From Thermococcus alcaliphilus (GTDB lineage: Archaea; Methanobacteriota_B; Thermococci; Thermococcales; Thermococcaceae), in contig NZ_JAMXLV010000014.1 of NCBI RefSeq assembly GCF_024054535.1, positions 24,722 through 88,721 on the forward strand: a stretch of 64,000 nt of DNA. The letters are read 5' to 3'. A program made the translations under genes and the position numbers. Below, in pieces: positions 55,714 to 64,000 of this stretch. How positions within the stretch are numbered: the first letter of the stretch is position 1; every line of letters begins with the position of its first letter. The notes under the pieces were generated by a model. It made no database searches. It was given only the letters and a program-made list of their open reading frames with translations, and was not told where the DNA came from.

Positions 55714-55736
55714 TATATATATCACTGAGGATGATA
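55714..55736 (+). promoter_or_regulatory. TATA box and Thermococcales glycolytic motif (TrmBL1/Tgr site)
   Basis: TATATATA (55714-55721) is overlapped at its end by TATCAC-TGAGG-ATGATA (55720-55736), which fits the 17-bp motif TATCAC-N5-GTGATA with one mismatch. A site downstream of the TATA box blocks polymerase recruitment, the known arrangement for repressed sugar-uptake genes. It controls the maltodextrin-binding protein gene starting at 55771. Confidence 0.8.
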
Positions 55737-55764
55737 CTAAATTTGAAATATTCAACTGAGGTGA

Positions 55765-57090
<1,326 letters not shown>

Positions 57091-57114
57091 TGTTTTTTCT
57101 TTTTCTTTCTATAC
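57091..57114 (+). terminator. T-rich tract, partial terminator between binding protein and permease
   Basis: TGTTTTTTCTTTTTCTTTCT follows the binding-protein stop with no hairpin. In such operons partial termination leaves more mRNA for the binding protein than for the membrane subunits. Confidence 0.5.
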
Positions 57115-57140
57115 TCTCTAATTCTCGGAGGTGTTAGTAA

Positions 57141-58043
57141 ATGGACAAAAAAACAATTGCCGCTCTCGCTTTAATATTGCCCGGCATGATAGCGTTCTTG
57201 TTTTTTAACATCTATCCAATCTTGTACTCTATTTATATTGCGTTCACAAATGCCAAACTAGGTAATTTCCCAATACAGGCTCCTACTGCCGAACCGTTAA
57301 GGTTTGTCGGGTTGGAAAACTTTAGATGGGCGTTAAGTGATCCAAAGTTTAGATCTGCTTTTGTGTGGACTTGGGTTTTTGTGGCAACTAGTGTGACTTT
57401 AAAAGTCGTTATTGGGATTCTTTTGAGTGTTCTGTATAATAACAAATACGTAAAGGGCAAGTTTTTCTATAGAGCCCTTTTGATAATTCCGTGGGCACTG
57501 CCTCTGCTTTTTTCCGTGATGGTATGGCGCTTTATGTTTGATCCTGTTGTTGGTCCGATTAATATAATATTAAGGAATCTAGGAATATCAAACCCGCCAG
57601 ACTGGATGACGAGTGTAACTTGGGGTTTTGTTGCTTTAAACATAATTGAAGTGTGGCTTGCCTATCCTTTTATGATGACGGTAATAACTTCAGCTCTCCA
57701 AAGTGTTCCGGACACACTCATTGAAGCAGCGATTATTGATGGAGCAAGCTATTGGCAGAGATTGACAAAGGTGATTATTCCAATTGTCAGTAAGCCAATT
57801 GCTTTTGCCACAATTCTAACTTCCGCGGCAAGCTTTCAGTACTTCCTTGTCCCCTTCATTTACAACGCAGGTCTTTTTGAAGACAGATTTCTGCTCCTTT
57901 ATGGATATAGAAAAGCTTTCGGCAGTTCGGTTCCTCACTACGGAAGGGCAGCGGCTATTTTGCTCATAGCAACAATAGTCCTCGCAGTTTACATGTTCGT
58001 CAACATGAGAATAACAAGACTGCAGGAGGGAGTTAAGGGATGA
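57141..58043 (+). CDS. Maltodextrin ABC permease (MalF-like)
   Basis: The 300-residue protein has six membrane helices and the EAA-like loop LIEAAIIDGASYWQRLTKVIIPIVSK near residues 194-219. GGAGGTG precedes the ATG. The stop overlaps the MalG-like gene by four bases. Confidence 0.87.
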   Translation: MDKKTIAALALILPGMIAFLFFNIYPILYSIYIAFTNAKLGNFPIQAPTAEPLRFVGLENFRWALSDPKFRSAFVWTWVFVATSVTLKVVIGILLSVLYNNKYVKGKFFYRALLIIPWALPLLFSVMVWRFMFDPVVGPINIILRNLGISNPPDWMTSVTWGFVALNIIEVWLAYPFMMTVITSALQSVPDTLIEAAIIDGASYWQRLTKVIIPIVSKPIAFATILTSAASFQYFLVPFIYNAGLFEDRFLLLYGYRKAFGSSVPHYGRAAAILLIATIVLAVYMFVNMRITRLQEGVKG

Positions 58044-59383
58044 AACTTAAAATTGAACTGCCCAAGCGAAAAGATGAGTTATTAAAGTCATTTGCGCTTA
58101 CTCTATTGGCTCTTTTTGTTTTGGCAATTCTGCTCTTCCCAGTGTACTACATGGCAATGCTCTCTGTTAAACCCTCAGGAGCCCTTGCTACTACTGAAAT
58201 TGATCTAATTCCAGATAAAGTGACTTTCTCCAATTACCGCGATCTACTTTTTGGTCATACAGAAGGGCTGATAAAAACAACAAACTTTGAAATAAATGCT
58301 AAAAAAGGAACTATAAAGGATTCCCTAAACAGATATGAGATAGAACTTCATGAAGCTAGGATTGTAGGAAGTTATTCGAGTAGGTTCACCTTGATAGATA
58401 CAGAAATACTCGAAAGAAAAGGTGGAGAGGAGAGACAAGAACCCGATGGGACTCAAATTATTGTCAGAGGTGAATCGATAAAACTAAATGCCAATCAGAT
58501 TGAAAGTACCGGCGGTGTTAAAAACCTTAAAGTATCTGCACAAAAGGTGATAATAACTGTCAGTTCTCCCAATGAAGTGCCTTTAGATCTCTCAAAGTTC
58601 ACCAAAATTGATGAAAACACCTATGAAGCCCAGAACGTGGAAATGGAGATAAAAGACGGGGGAATAATAACAGCTGAGGAGGCAACATTCACCGCGACTA
58701 ACTTTGCATTTATTCGCTTAGCAAAAGTAGGTGGAGAAGTCCCAGATTACATGAAGAGAAGTCTACTAATAGCCAGTCTCACCGTTATCTTGACGCTCTT
58801 ATTTGTGATACCCTCTGCATATGCATTTTCAAGACTTAAGTTCTTTGGGAGAGAGCACGTCCTATATTTTTACTTGATGTTCACTCAGGTCGCAGGAGGA
58901 CTAGGGATAGCAGGATTGGTTGCACTGTACGGTATGTTAGTGAAGCTCCACTTGACCAATAACATCTTTGTTTTGCCAGTAATCTACGCCGCTGGTGGAG
59001 TGCCGTTTAACACATGGCTCTTAAAGTCCTACTTGGATTCAATTCCTCCGGATTTTGACGAAGCAGCATTGGTTGATGGTGCGGGATACCTGCAGATTAT
59101 AAGACACGTGCTTATTCCAATGGCTCTCCCCGGATTGGCAACAGTGGCGATATTCGCATTCATTGGAGGTTGGACAGAGCTTATACTCGCTAACTTGCTC
59201 CTTAACCAAGAGAACTATCCTCTAACTGTATGGTTATACACAATGCTAGCGAATTTGAGGTCTATCTCATGGAACCAATTTGCCGCGGCTGCGTTGATAT
59301 TTGCGTTACCCGTGTTTATAATGTTCCTCTTGGCCCAAAACTATGTGAGAAGTGGGCTTACTCTTGGAGGATTAAAGGAATGA
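58040..59383 (+). CDS. Maltodextrin ABC permease (MalG-like) with large inserted external domain
   Basis: The 447-residue protein has TM1 at about 18-40, then roughly 200 residues outside the membrane before TM2 near 243, where standard MalG proteins have about 50-60. The insert (about 72-230; NFEINAKKGTIKDSLNRYEI, ESIKLNANQIESTGGVKNLK, NVEMEIKDGGIITAEEATF) is beta-strand rich with repeated strand patterns. The usual permease core follows, with the EAA-like loop DEAALVDGAGYLQIIRHVLIPM near 350-371. The insert may dock the lipid-anchored binding protein. Confidence 0.85.
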   Translation: MKLKIELPKRKDELLKSFALTLLALFVLAILLFPVYYMAMLSVKPSGALATTEIDLIPDKVTFSNYRDLLFGHTEGLIKTTNFEINAKKGTIKDSLNRYEIELHEARIVGSYSSRFTLIDTEILERKGGEERQEPDGTQIIVRGESIKLNANQIESTGGVKNLKVSAQKVIITVSSPNEVPLDLSKFTKIDENTYEAQNVEMEIKDGGIITAEEATFTATNFAFIRLAKVGGEVPDYMKRSLLIASLTVILTLLFVIPSAYAFSRLKFFGREHVLYFYLMFTQVAGGLGIAGLVALYGMLVKLHLTNNIFVLPVIYAAGGVPFNTWLLKSYLDSIPPDFDEAALVDGAGYLQIIRHVLIPMALPGLATVAIFAFIGGWTELILANLLLNQENYPLTVWLYTMLANLRSISWNQFAAAALIFALPVFIMFLLAQNYVRSGLTLGGLKE

Positions 59384-59393
59384 GGTGATAGAA

Positions 59394-62300
59394 ATGAAAA
59401 AAGGTTTGGCAATGTTTTTCATATTTTTAGTTGCCTTGAGCATTGCTGAAGTAGGAGTGAAGGCAGAGGAGCCAAAGCCATTGAACGTTATTATTGTGTG
59501 GCATCAGCACCAACCGTACTACTACGATCCAGTCCAAGATATCTATACCAGACCTTGGGTTAGGCTGCATGCAGCCAATAATTACTGGAAGATGGCAAAC
59601 TATCTCAGCAAATACCCAGATGTGCATGTTGCTATAGATTTGTCAGGTTCTTTAATTGCCCAGCTTGCCGACTACATGAACGGTAAAAAAGATACCTATC
59701 AGATAGTCACGGAGAAAATAGCAAATGGGGAACCACTAACACTTGAAGACAAATGGTTCATGCTTCAAGCTCCGGGAGGCTTTTTTGATCATACTATACC
59801 TTGGAATGGAGAACCTGTTGCGGATGAAAACGGCAACCCTTACAGGAAACAATGGGAGAGATATACAGAGCTCAAGGACAAAAGAAATAATGCGTTTAAA
59901 AAGTATGCAAACTTACCTTTAAATGAGCAGAAGGTGAAAATAACGGCTGAATTCACAGAGCAGGATTACATTGATTTAGCTGTCTTGTTCAACTTGGCTT
60001 GGATTGACTATAACTACATAATCAACACTCCAGAGCTTAAGGCACTTTACGACAAAGTTGATGTAGGCGGGTACACCAGGGAAGATGTAGCAACTGTCCT
60101 AAAACACCAGATGTGGCTTCTCAATCACACGTTTGAAGAACATGAGAAGATAAACTACCTCCTTGGAAACGGAAATGTTGAAGTTACTGTAGTGCCATAT
60201 GCTCATCCAATTGGTCCACTGCTCAACGACTTTGGATGGTACGAGGATTTTGATGCCCATGTAAAGAAAGCCCACGAGCTCTATAAGAAGTATCTTGGAG
60301 ATAATAGGGTTGAACCTCAAGGAGGATGGGCTGCAGAAAGTGCATTAAATGACAAGACCCTTGAGATATTAGCTAACAATGGATGGAAGTGGGTAATGAC
60401 TGATCAGATGGTTCTTGACATTCTTGGAATCCCCAACACGGTTGAGAATTATTACAAGCCTTGGGTAGCTGAATTTAACGGCAAGAAAATCTATCTCTTC
60501 CCAAGAAACCATGACTTAAGCGATAGGGTAGGGTTTAGGTATTCGGGAATGAACCAGTACCAGGCGGTTGAAGACTTCGTTAATGAGCTTCTCAAGGTAC
60601 AAAAAGAGAACTACGATGGAAGCCTTGTTTATGTTGTAACCCTTGATGGGGAGAACCCATGGGAACACTACCCGTTTGATGGCAAGATATTCCTTGAGGA
60701 GCTGTACAAGAAGCTTACTGAACTTCAAAAGCAGGGCTTAATAAGGACGGTAACCCCGAGTGAATACATCCAGATGTATGGAGACAAGGCAAACAAACTC
60801 ACTCCAAAGCTTATGAAGAGGCTTGATTTCACAACAGAAGAGAGAGTTAATGCCCTATTAAAAGCTCAAAGCCTCGGCGAGCTTTATGACATGGCTGGTG
60901 TTGAAGAGAATATGCAATGGCCAGAATCCAGTTGGGTTGATGGAACACTTTCGACATGGATTGGTGAGCCCCAAGAGAACTTGGGATGGTACTGGCTCTA
61001 CTTGGGAAGAAAAGCATTATTTGAGAATAAGGATAAAGTTGCCGACTGGGACACTGCATACGAATACCTCTTGAGAGCAGAGGCAAGTGATTGGTTCTGG
61101 TGGTACGGAAGTGATCAAGACAGCGGGCAGGACTATACATTTGATCGCTATCTTAAGACGTACCTCTATGAGATGTATAGGTTCGCTGGACTGGAAATTC
61201 CGAGCTATCTCTTCGGAAATTATTTCCCCAACGGAGAGCCATATGCAATAAGAGAGCTCACAGGATTACCAGAAGGGGAGAAAAAGAGCTGGTCGAGCTT
61301 ATCACCTCTTGCTGATGGAGTAGAGCTCTACTTTGATGAGCAGGGATTACATTTTGTTGTTAAAACTACAAAAGAGTTCGAAATAAGCATCTTTGAGCCC
61401 GGAAAGGTCATGGGTAACACATTTACTCTTCTTCAGACCAAACCAAGTGAACTAAGATACGATATCTTCCCATTCAGCAAAGATAGTGTTGGTCTTATGA
61501 TAACCAAACATATAGTTGTGAAAGGAGGCAAAACAGAGGTTTACAAGGCAACAGACTATGAAAACAGCGAAAAAGCTGGAGAAGTAGATGTAAAAGAAAC
61601 CGACGGAGGAGTTGAGGTTATCGTTCCGTTTGACTACCTGGACAGTCCCTCTGACTTCTACTTCGCTGTCTCTACGGTCAATGATCAAGGAGAGCTTGAA
61701 ATAATAACGACCCCGATAGAAGTAAAACTTCCAAAGCAGGTTGAGGGGATTGTAGTTGCAGAGATCAAGGACGTTGAAGGGGATGATCATGGTCCTGGAA
61801 CTTACACCTATGCCACTAACAAGGTTTTCGTTCCTGGACACCTAGACTTGCTTAAGGTGAGAATCCTCGAAAAGCCAAGTTCATACGTCTTTGAGTACTA
61901 CTTCAAGGATCTTGGGGATAACCCATGGAATGGGCCAAATGGGTTCAGTTTGCAGATAATTGAGGCATACTTTGATTTCAAAGAGGGAGGAAATACATCA
62001 GCAATCAAAATGTTCCCTGATGGGCCTGGAAGCAACGTAGACCTTGATCCGGAACACCCGTGGGATTTGGCAATTAGAGTTGCCGGATGGGACTATGGAA
62101 ACATCATTGTTCTCCCTGATGGAACAAGTTATCAGGGAGAAATGAAGATCTCAGCTGACCCAGCTAGAAACGCCATTGTAGTAGAAGTTCCGAAGAAATA
62201 CCTTCCAAAAGTACCGGAATACATGGCTGTACTTGTTGGTTCTCAGGATGGTTATGGGCCTGATAAGTGGAGGCCTGTTGCAGTTGATGCAGAAGAGTGG

Positions 62301-63425
62301 AAGGGTGGCGGAGCTGACGTTAATGCAGTTATTGCTGGAGTTGCACCGAGAGTTTATGATCTCCTAGTTCCAGAGGGCTTTAAACCCACTCAAGAAGAGC
62401 AATTAAGCAGTTATGATGCAGAGAACGGAAAAAGGGCAATAGTAAAGATGGTACCAGTAACAACGGCCACTAACGTAATAGTGGAGGTTAACGACATACA
62501 AGGAGATGATCATGGTCCTGGAACTTATACCTATGCCACCAACAAGGTCTTTGTTCCCGGACACCTAGACTTACTTAAGTTCAGGATGCTCGACAGCGGA
62601 GAGACTTACACTCTGGAATTCTACTTTGCAGATCTTGGGGATAATCCTTGGAACGGTCCTAATGGCTTCAGCTTGCAGATAATTGAAGCCTATTTTGACT
62701 TCAAGGAAGGGGGCAACAGTTCAGCGATTAAAATGTTCCCAGATGGTCCTGGAAGCAATGTAGATCTTGATCCAGAACATCCATGGGATGTAGCCCTTAG
62801 AATAGCAGGTTGGGACTATGGAAACATCATTGTTCTCCCAGACGGGACGAGCTATCAAGGTGAAATGAAAATCTCAGCGGATCCTGTTAAGAATGCAATT
62901 GTAGTAGAGGTTCCAAAGAAGTATCTTGAGATTAGCAAAGACTATGGGCTATATGGAGCGATATTAGTGGGCTCCCAAGATGGTTATGGGCCTGATAAGT
63001 GGAGGCCTGTTGCAGTTGATGCAGAAGAATGGAAGGGTGGAGGAGCTCCAGCTGACGCTGTTATAGCCGGTGTAGCGCCAAGGGTCTATGATCTTTTAGT
63101 CCCAGAGGGCTTTAAGCCAACACAAGAAGAGCAATTAAGCAGTTATGATGCAGAGAACGGAAAGAGAGCAATAGTAAAGATGATACCTCTGTTCGGAGTT
63201 GAAGAAAAGCCAAGTGAAACCGAGACCCCCACTGAGACTGAAAGTCCAACACCAAGCGAGACTTCTTCAACTGTATCTCCAAGTTCAACAAGCTCTCCAA
63301 GTCCGACTTCTTCACCAAGCCCAACAAGCTCTCCGAGCCCAACGGCAACCGGAGGAATCTGCGGACCAGCAGCACTCGTAGGACTAGCACTAATCCCACT
63401 ACTCCTAAGAAGAAAGAGGAGGTGA
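59394..63425 (+). CDS. apu: Secreted amylopullulanase, GH57, with duplicated C-terminal domain and CGP-CTERM anchor
   Basis: The 1343-residue protein has a signal peptide (KKGLAMFFIFLVALSIAEVGVKA) and a GH57 catalytic region (about 30-640) with HQHQPYYY, PYAHPIGPLL, GGWAAES (nucleophile Glu about 315) and TLDGENPW (acid/base Asp about 418); the spacing of 103 equals that known for the T. litoralis enzyme. A beta domain, two copies of a 230-240-residue domain (about 787-1019 and 1028-1263) and a Ser/Thr/Pro linker follow. The end, GGICGPAALVGLALIPLLLRRKRR, is a CGP-CTERM sorting signal. It hydrolyses alpha-1,4 and alpha-1,6 bonds of starch and pullulan at the cell surface. Confidence 0.92.
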   Translation: MKKGLAMFFIFLVALSIAEVGVKAEEPKPLNVIIVWHQHQPYYYDPVQDIYTRPWVRLHAANNYWKMANYLSKYPDVHVAIDLSGSLIAQLADYMNGKKDTYQIVTEKIANGEPLTLEDKWFMLQAPGGFFDHTIPWNGEPVADENGNPYRKQWERYTELKDKRNNAFKKYANLPLNEQKVKITAEFTEQDYIDLAVLFNLAWIDYNYIINTPELKALYDKVDVGGYTREDVATVLKHQMWLLNHTFEEHEKINYLLGNGNVEVTVVPYAHPIGPLLNDFGWYEDFDAHVKKAHELYKKYLGDNRVEPQGGWAAESALNDKTLEILANNGWKWVMTDQMVLDILGIPNTVENYYKPWVAEFNGKKIYLFPRNHDLSDRVGFRYSGMNQYQAVEDFVNELLKVQKENYDGSLVYVVTLDGENPWEHYPFDGKIFLEELYKKLTELQKQGLIRTVTPSEYIQMYGDKANKLTPKLMKRLDFTTEERVNALLKAQSLGELYDMAGVEENMQWPESSWVDGTLSTWIGEPQENLGWYWLYLGRKALFENKDKVADWDTAYEYLLRAEASDWFWWYGSDQDSGQDYTFDRYLKTYLYEMYRFAGLEIPSYLFGNYFPNGEPYAIRELTGLPEGEKKSWSSLSPLADGVELYFDEQGLHFVVKTTKEFEISIFEPGKVMGNTFTLLQTKPSELRYDIFPFSKDSVGLMITKHIVVKGGKTEVYKATDYENSEKAGEVDVKETDGGVEVIVPFDYLDSPSDFYFAVSTVNDQGELEIITTPIEVKLPKQVEGIVVAEIKDVEGDDHGPGTYTYATNKVFVPGHLDLLKVRILEKPSSYVFEYYFKDLGDNPWNGPNGFSLQIIEAYFDFKEGGNTSAIKMFPDGPGSNVDLDPEHPWDLAIRVAGWDYGNIIVLPDGTSYQGEMKISADPARNAIVVEVPKKYLPKVPEYMAVLVGSQDGYGPDKWRPVAVDAEEWKGGGADVNAVIAGVAPRVYDLLVPEGFKPTQEEQLSSYDAENGKRAIVKMVPVTTATNVIVEVNDIQGDDHGPGTYTYATNKVFVPGHLDLLKFRMLDSGETYTLEFYFADLGDNPWNGPNGFSLQIIEAYFDFKEGGNSSAIKMFPDGPGSNVDLDPEHPWDVALRIAGWDYGNIIVLPDGTSYQGEMKISADPVKNAIVVEVPKKYLEISKDYGLYGAILVGSQDGYGPDKWRPVAVDAEEWKGGGAPADAVIAGVAPRVYDLLVPEGFKPTQEEQLSSYDAENGKRAIVKMIPLFGVEEKPSETETPTETESPTPSETSSTVSPSSTSSPSPTSSPSPTSSPSPTATGGICGPAALVGLALIPLLLRRKRR
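61752..63182 (+). repeat. Tandem intragenic duplication in the amylopullulanase gene
   Basis: Copy 1 (61752-62450) and copy 2 (62475-63182) encode the same domain, offset by 723 bases rising to 732 because copy 2 has three extra codons (EISKDYGLYGAI region). Long stretches are nearly identical (GDDHGPGTYTYATNKVFVPG; VPEGFKPTQEEQLSSYDAEN). DNA identity is also high, so the duplication is recent or kept alike by gene conversion. The domain resembles glucodextranase-like C-terminal, sugar-binding modules. Confidence 0.85.
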
Positions 63426-63500
63426 GCTTTCCTTTTTCTCTTTATAATCTCTTCATCATTTAAAAGATAATAAAAATTGAAATCATGGGGGTGATTTTTA

Positions 63501-64000
63501 TGGCTGGTGTTAGGCTTGTGGATGTTTGGAAGGTGTTTGGGGAGGTTACTGCTGTTAGGGAGATGAGTTTGGAGGTTAAGGATGGGGAGTTTATGATTCT
63601 TTTGGGCCCGAGTGGTTGTGGGAAAACAACAACGCTCAGGATGATTGCTGGGCTGGAGGAGCCGAGTAGGGGGCAGATTTATATTGGCGATAAGCTTGTC
63701 GCAGACCCGGAAAAGGGAATTTTCGTGCCGCCGAAGGATAGGGATATTGCGATGGTTTTTCAGAGTTATGCGTTGTACCCGCATATGACTGTTTATGATA
63801 ATATTGCTTTTCCGTTAAAGCTCAGGAAGGTTCCGAAGCAAGAAATTGACCAGCGTGTTAGGGAGGTTGCTGAATTACTCGGTTTGACTGAGCTTTTGAA
63901 TAGGAAGCCGAGGGAGCTTTCGGGCGGGCAGAGGCAGCGTGTTGCGTTGGGTAGGGCGATTGTTAGGAAGCCGCAGGTGTTTTTGATGGATGAGCCTTTG
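63501..64000 (+). CDS. malK: Maltodextrin ABC ATPase MalK, N-terminal part
   Basis: The gene is cut by the window end; 166 codons are visible. It has Walker [12 protein letters not shown]-loop [10 protein letters not shown], signature [17 protein letters not shown] and Walker B VFLMDEPL. The sequence follows, from memory, the structurally known T. litoralis MalK nearly residue for residue. GGGGGTGA precedes ATG 63501. Codon use differs from its neighbours: GTT, GGG and G/T-rich codons dominate (for example GTTAGGCTTGTGGATGTTTG). It completes the transporter of 55771-59383; a separate promoter (TTTATAATC, about 63440-63448) is possible. Confidence 0.9.

Overview
The window is hyperthermophilic euryarchaeal chromosome of the order Thermococcales, most likely an AT-rich Thermococcus (or a close Pyrococcus relative). 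Supporting evidence: a complete A-type ATP synthase operon, archaeosine synthase, Elp3, a NIP7 homologue, eL41, AlaX-L, indolepyruvate:ferredoxin oxidoreductase, archaeal myo-inositol-1-phosphate synthase, KaiC-like ATPases, a TrmBL1/Tgr-type sugar regulator, a CGP-CTERM surface anchor, GGTGA-type ribosome binding sites and archaeal TTTA(T/A)A promoter boxes. The species cannot be fixed from the sequence alone.

Layout. 1-5.1 kb: carbamate kinase C-terminus, a membrane-anchored ClpP-like protease, a coiled-coil protein with archaeosine synthase and a DUF2103 protein, and a minus-strand tRNA-Pro(CGG) followed closely by a SPOUT methyltransferase. 5.1-11 kb: dolichol-phosphate mannose synthase, a hairpin-rich GC-rich non-coding block, a KaiC-like ATPase with a small partner, an M28-type peptidase, a winged-helix regulator, a phosphoesterase and the tiny eL41 gene. 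11-19.8 kb: nitrilase, a helical-repeat protein with a coiled-coil partner, alaS, a small nuclease-like gene that seems to start at ATT, a Nif3-like protein and Elp3. 19.9-21.3 kb: accessory island with a secreted protein carrying 20 cysteines in its C-terminal domain, a small four-helix membrane protein and a frame-disrupted second membrane protein. 21.4-29.6 kb: M1-type peptidase, CxxC-cluster protein, NIP7, KaiC-like ATPase plus HTH/coiled-coil protein, speD, secF-secD and a TrkA-type protein. 29.7-38.4 kb: ATP synthase operon in the order H-I-K-E-C-F-A-B-D. 38.4-51.1 kb: AlaX-L, inositol-1-phosphate synthase, a complete sugar-type ABC transporter, Dph6, a DUF4152 protein, iorA without iorB, paralogous small membrane proteins, a MazG-YbaK fusion and a HIT protein. 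51.1-64 kb: a canonical C/D box guide RNA, glycogen synthase, the TrmBL1/Tgr-type regulator and a maltodextrin regulon (GH13 enzyme, binding protein, two permeases, GH57 amylopullulanase, MalK).

How it works together. The last 13 kb form one metabolic unit. Extracellular amylopullulanase cuts starch or pullulan, the MalE/F/G/K-type transporter imports maltodextrins, the GH13 enzyme trims them inside the cell, and glycogen synthase (apparently co-transcribed with the regulator) stores glucose. A near-perfect Thermococcales glycolytic motif just downstream of the TATA box of the binding-protein gene supports repression by the neighbouring regulator.

The least explained parts are the Cys-rich/membrane-protein island at 19.8-21.3 kb, the hairpin-rich block at 6.2-6.5 kb and several protein pairs of unknown function. 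All functional calls rest on reading motifs and gene order; no database search was run.
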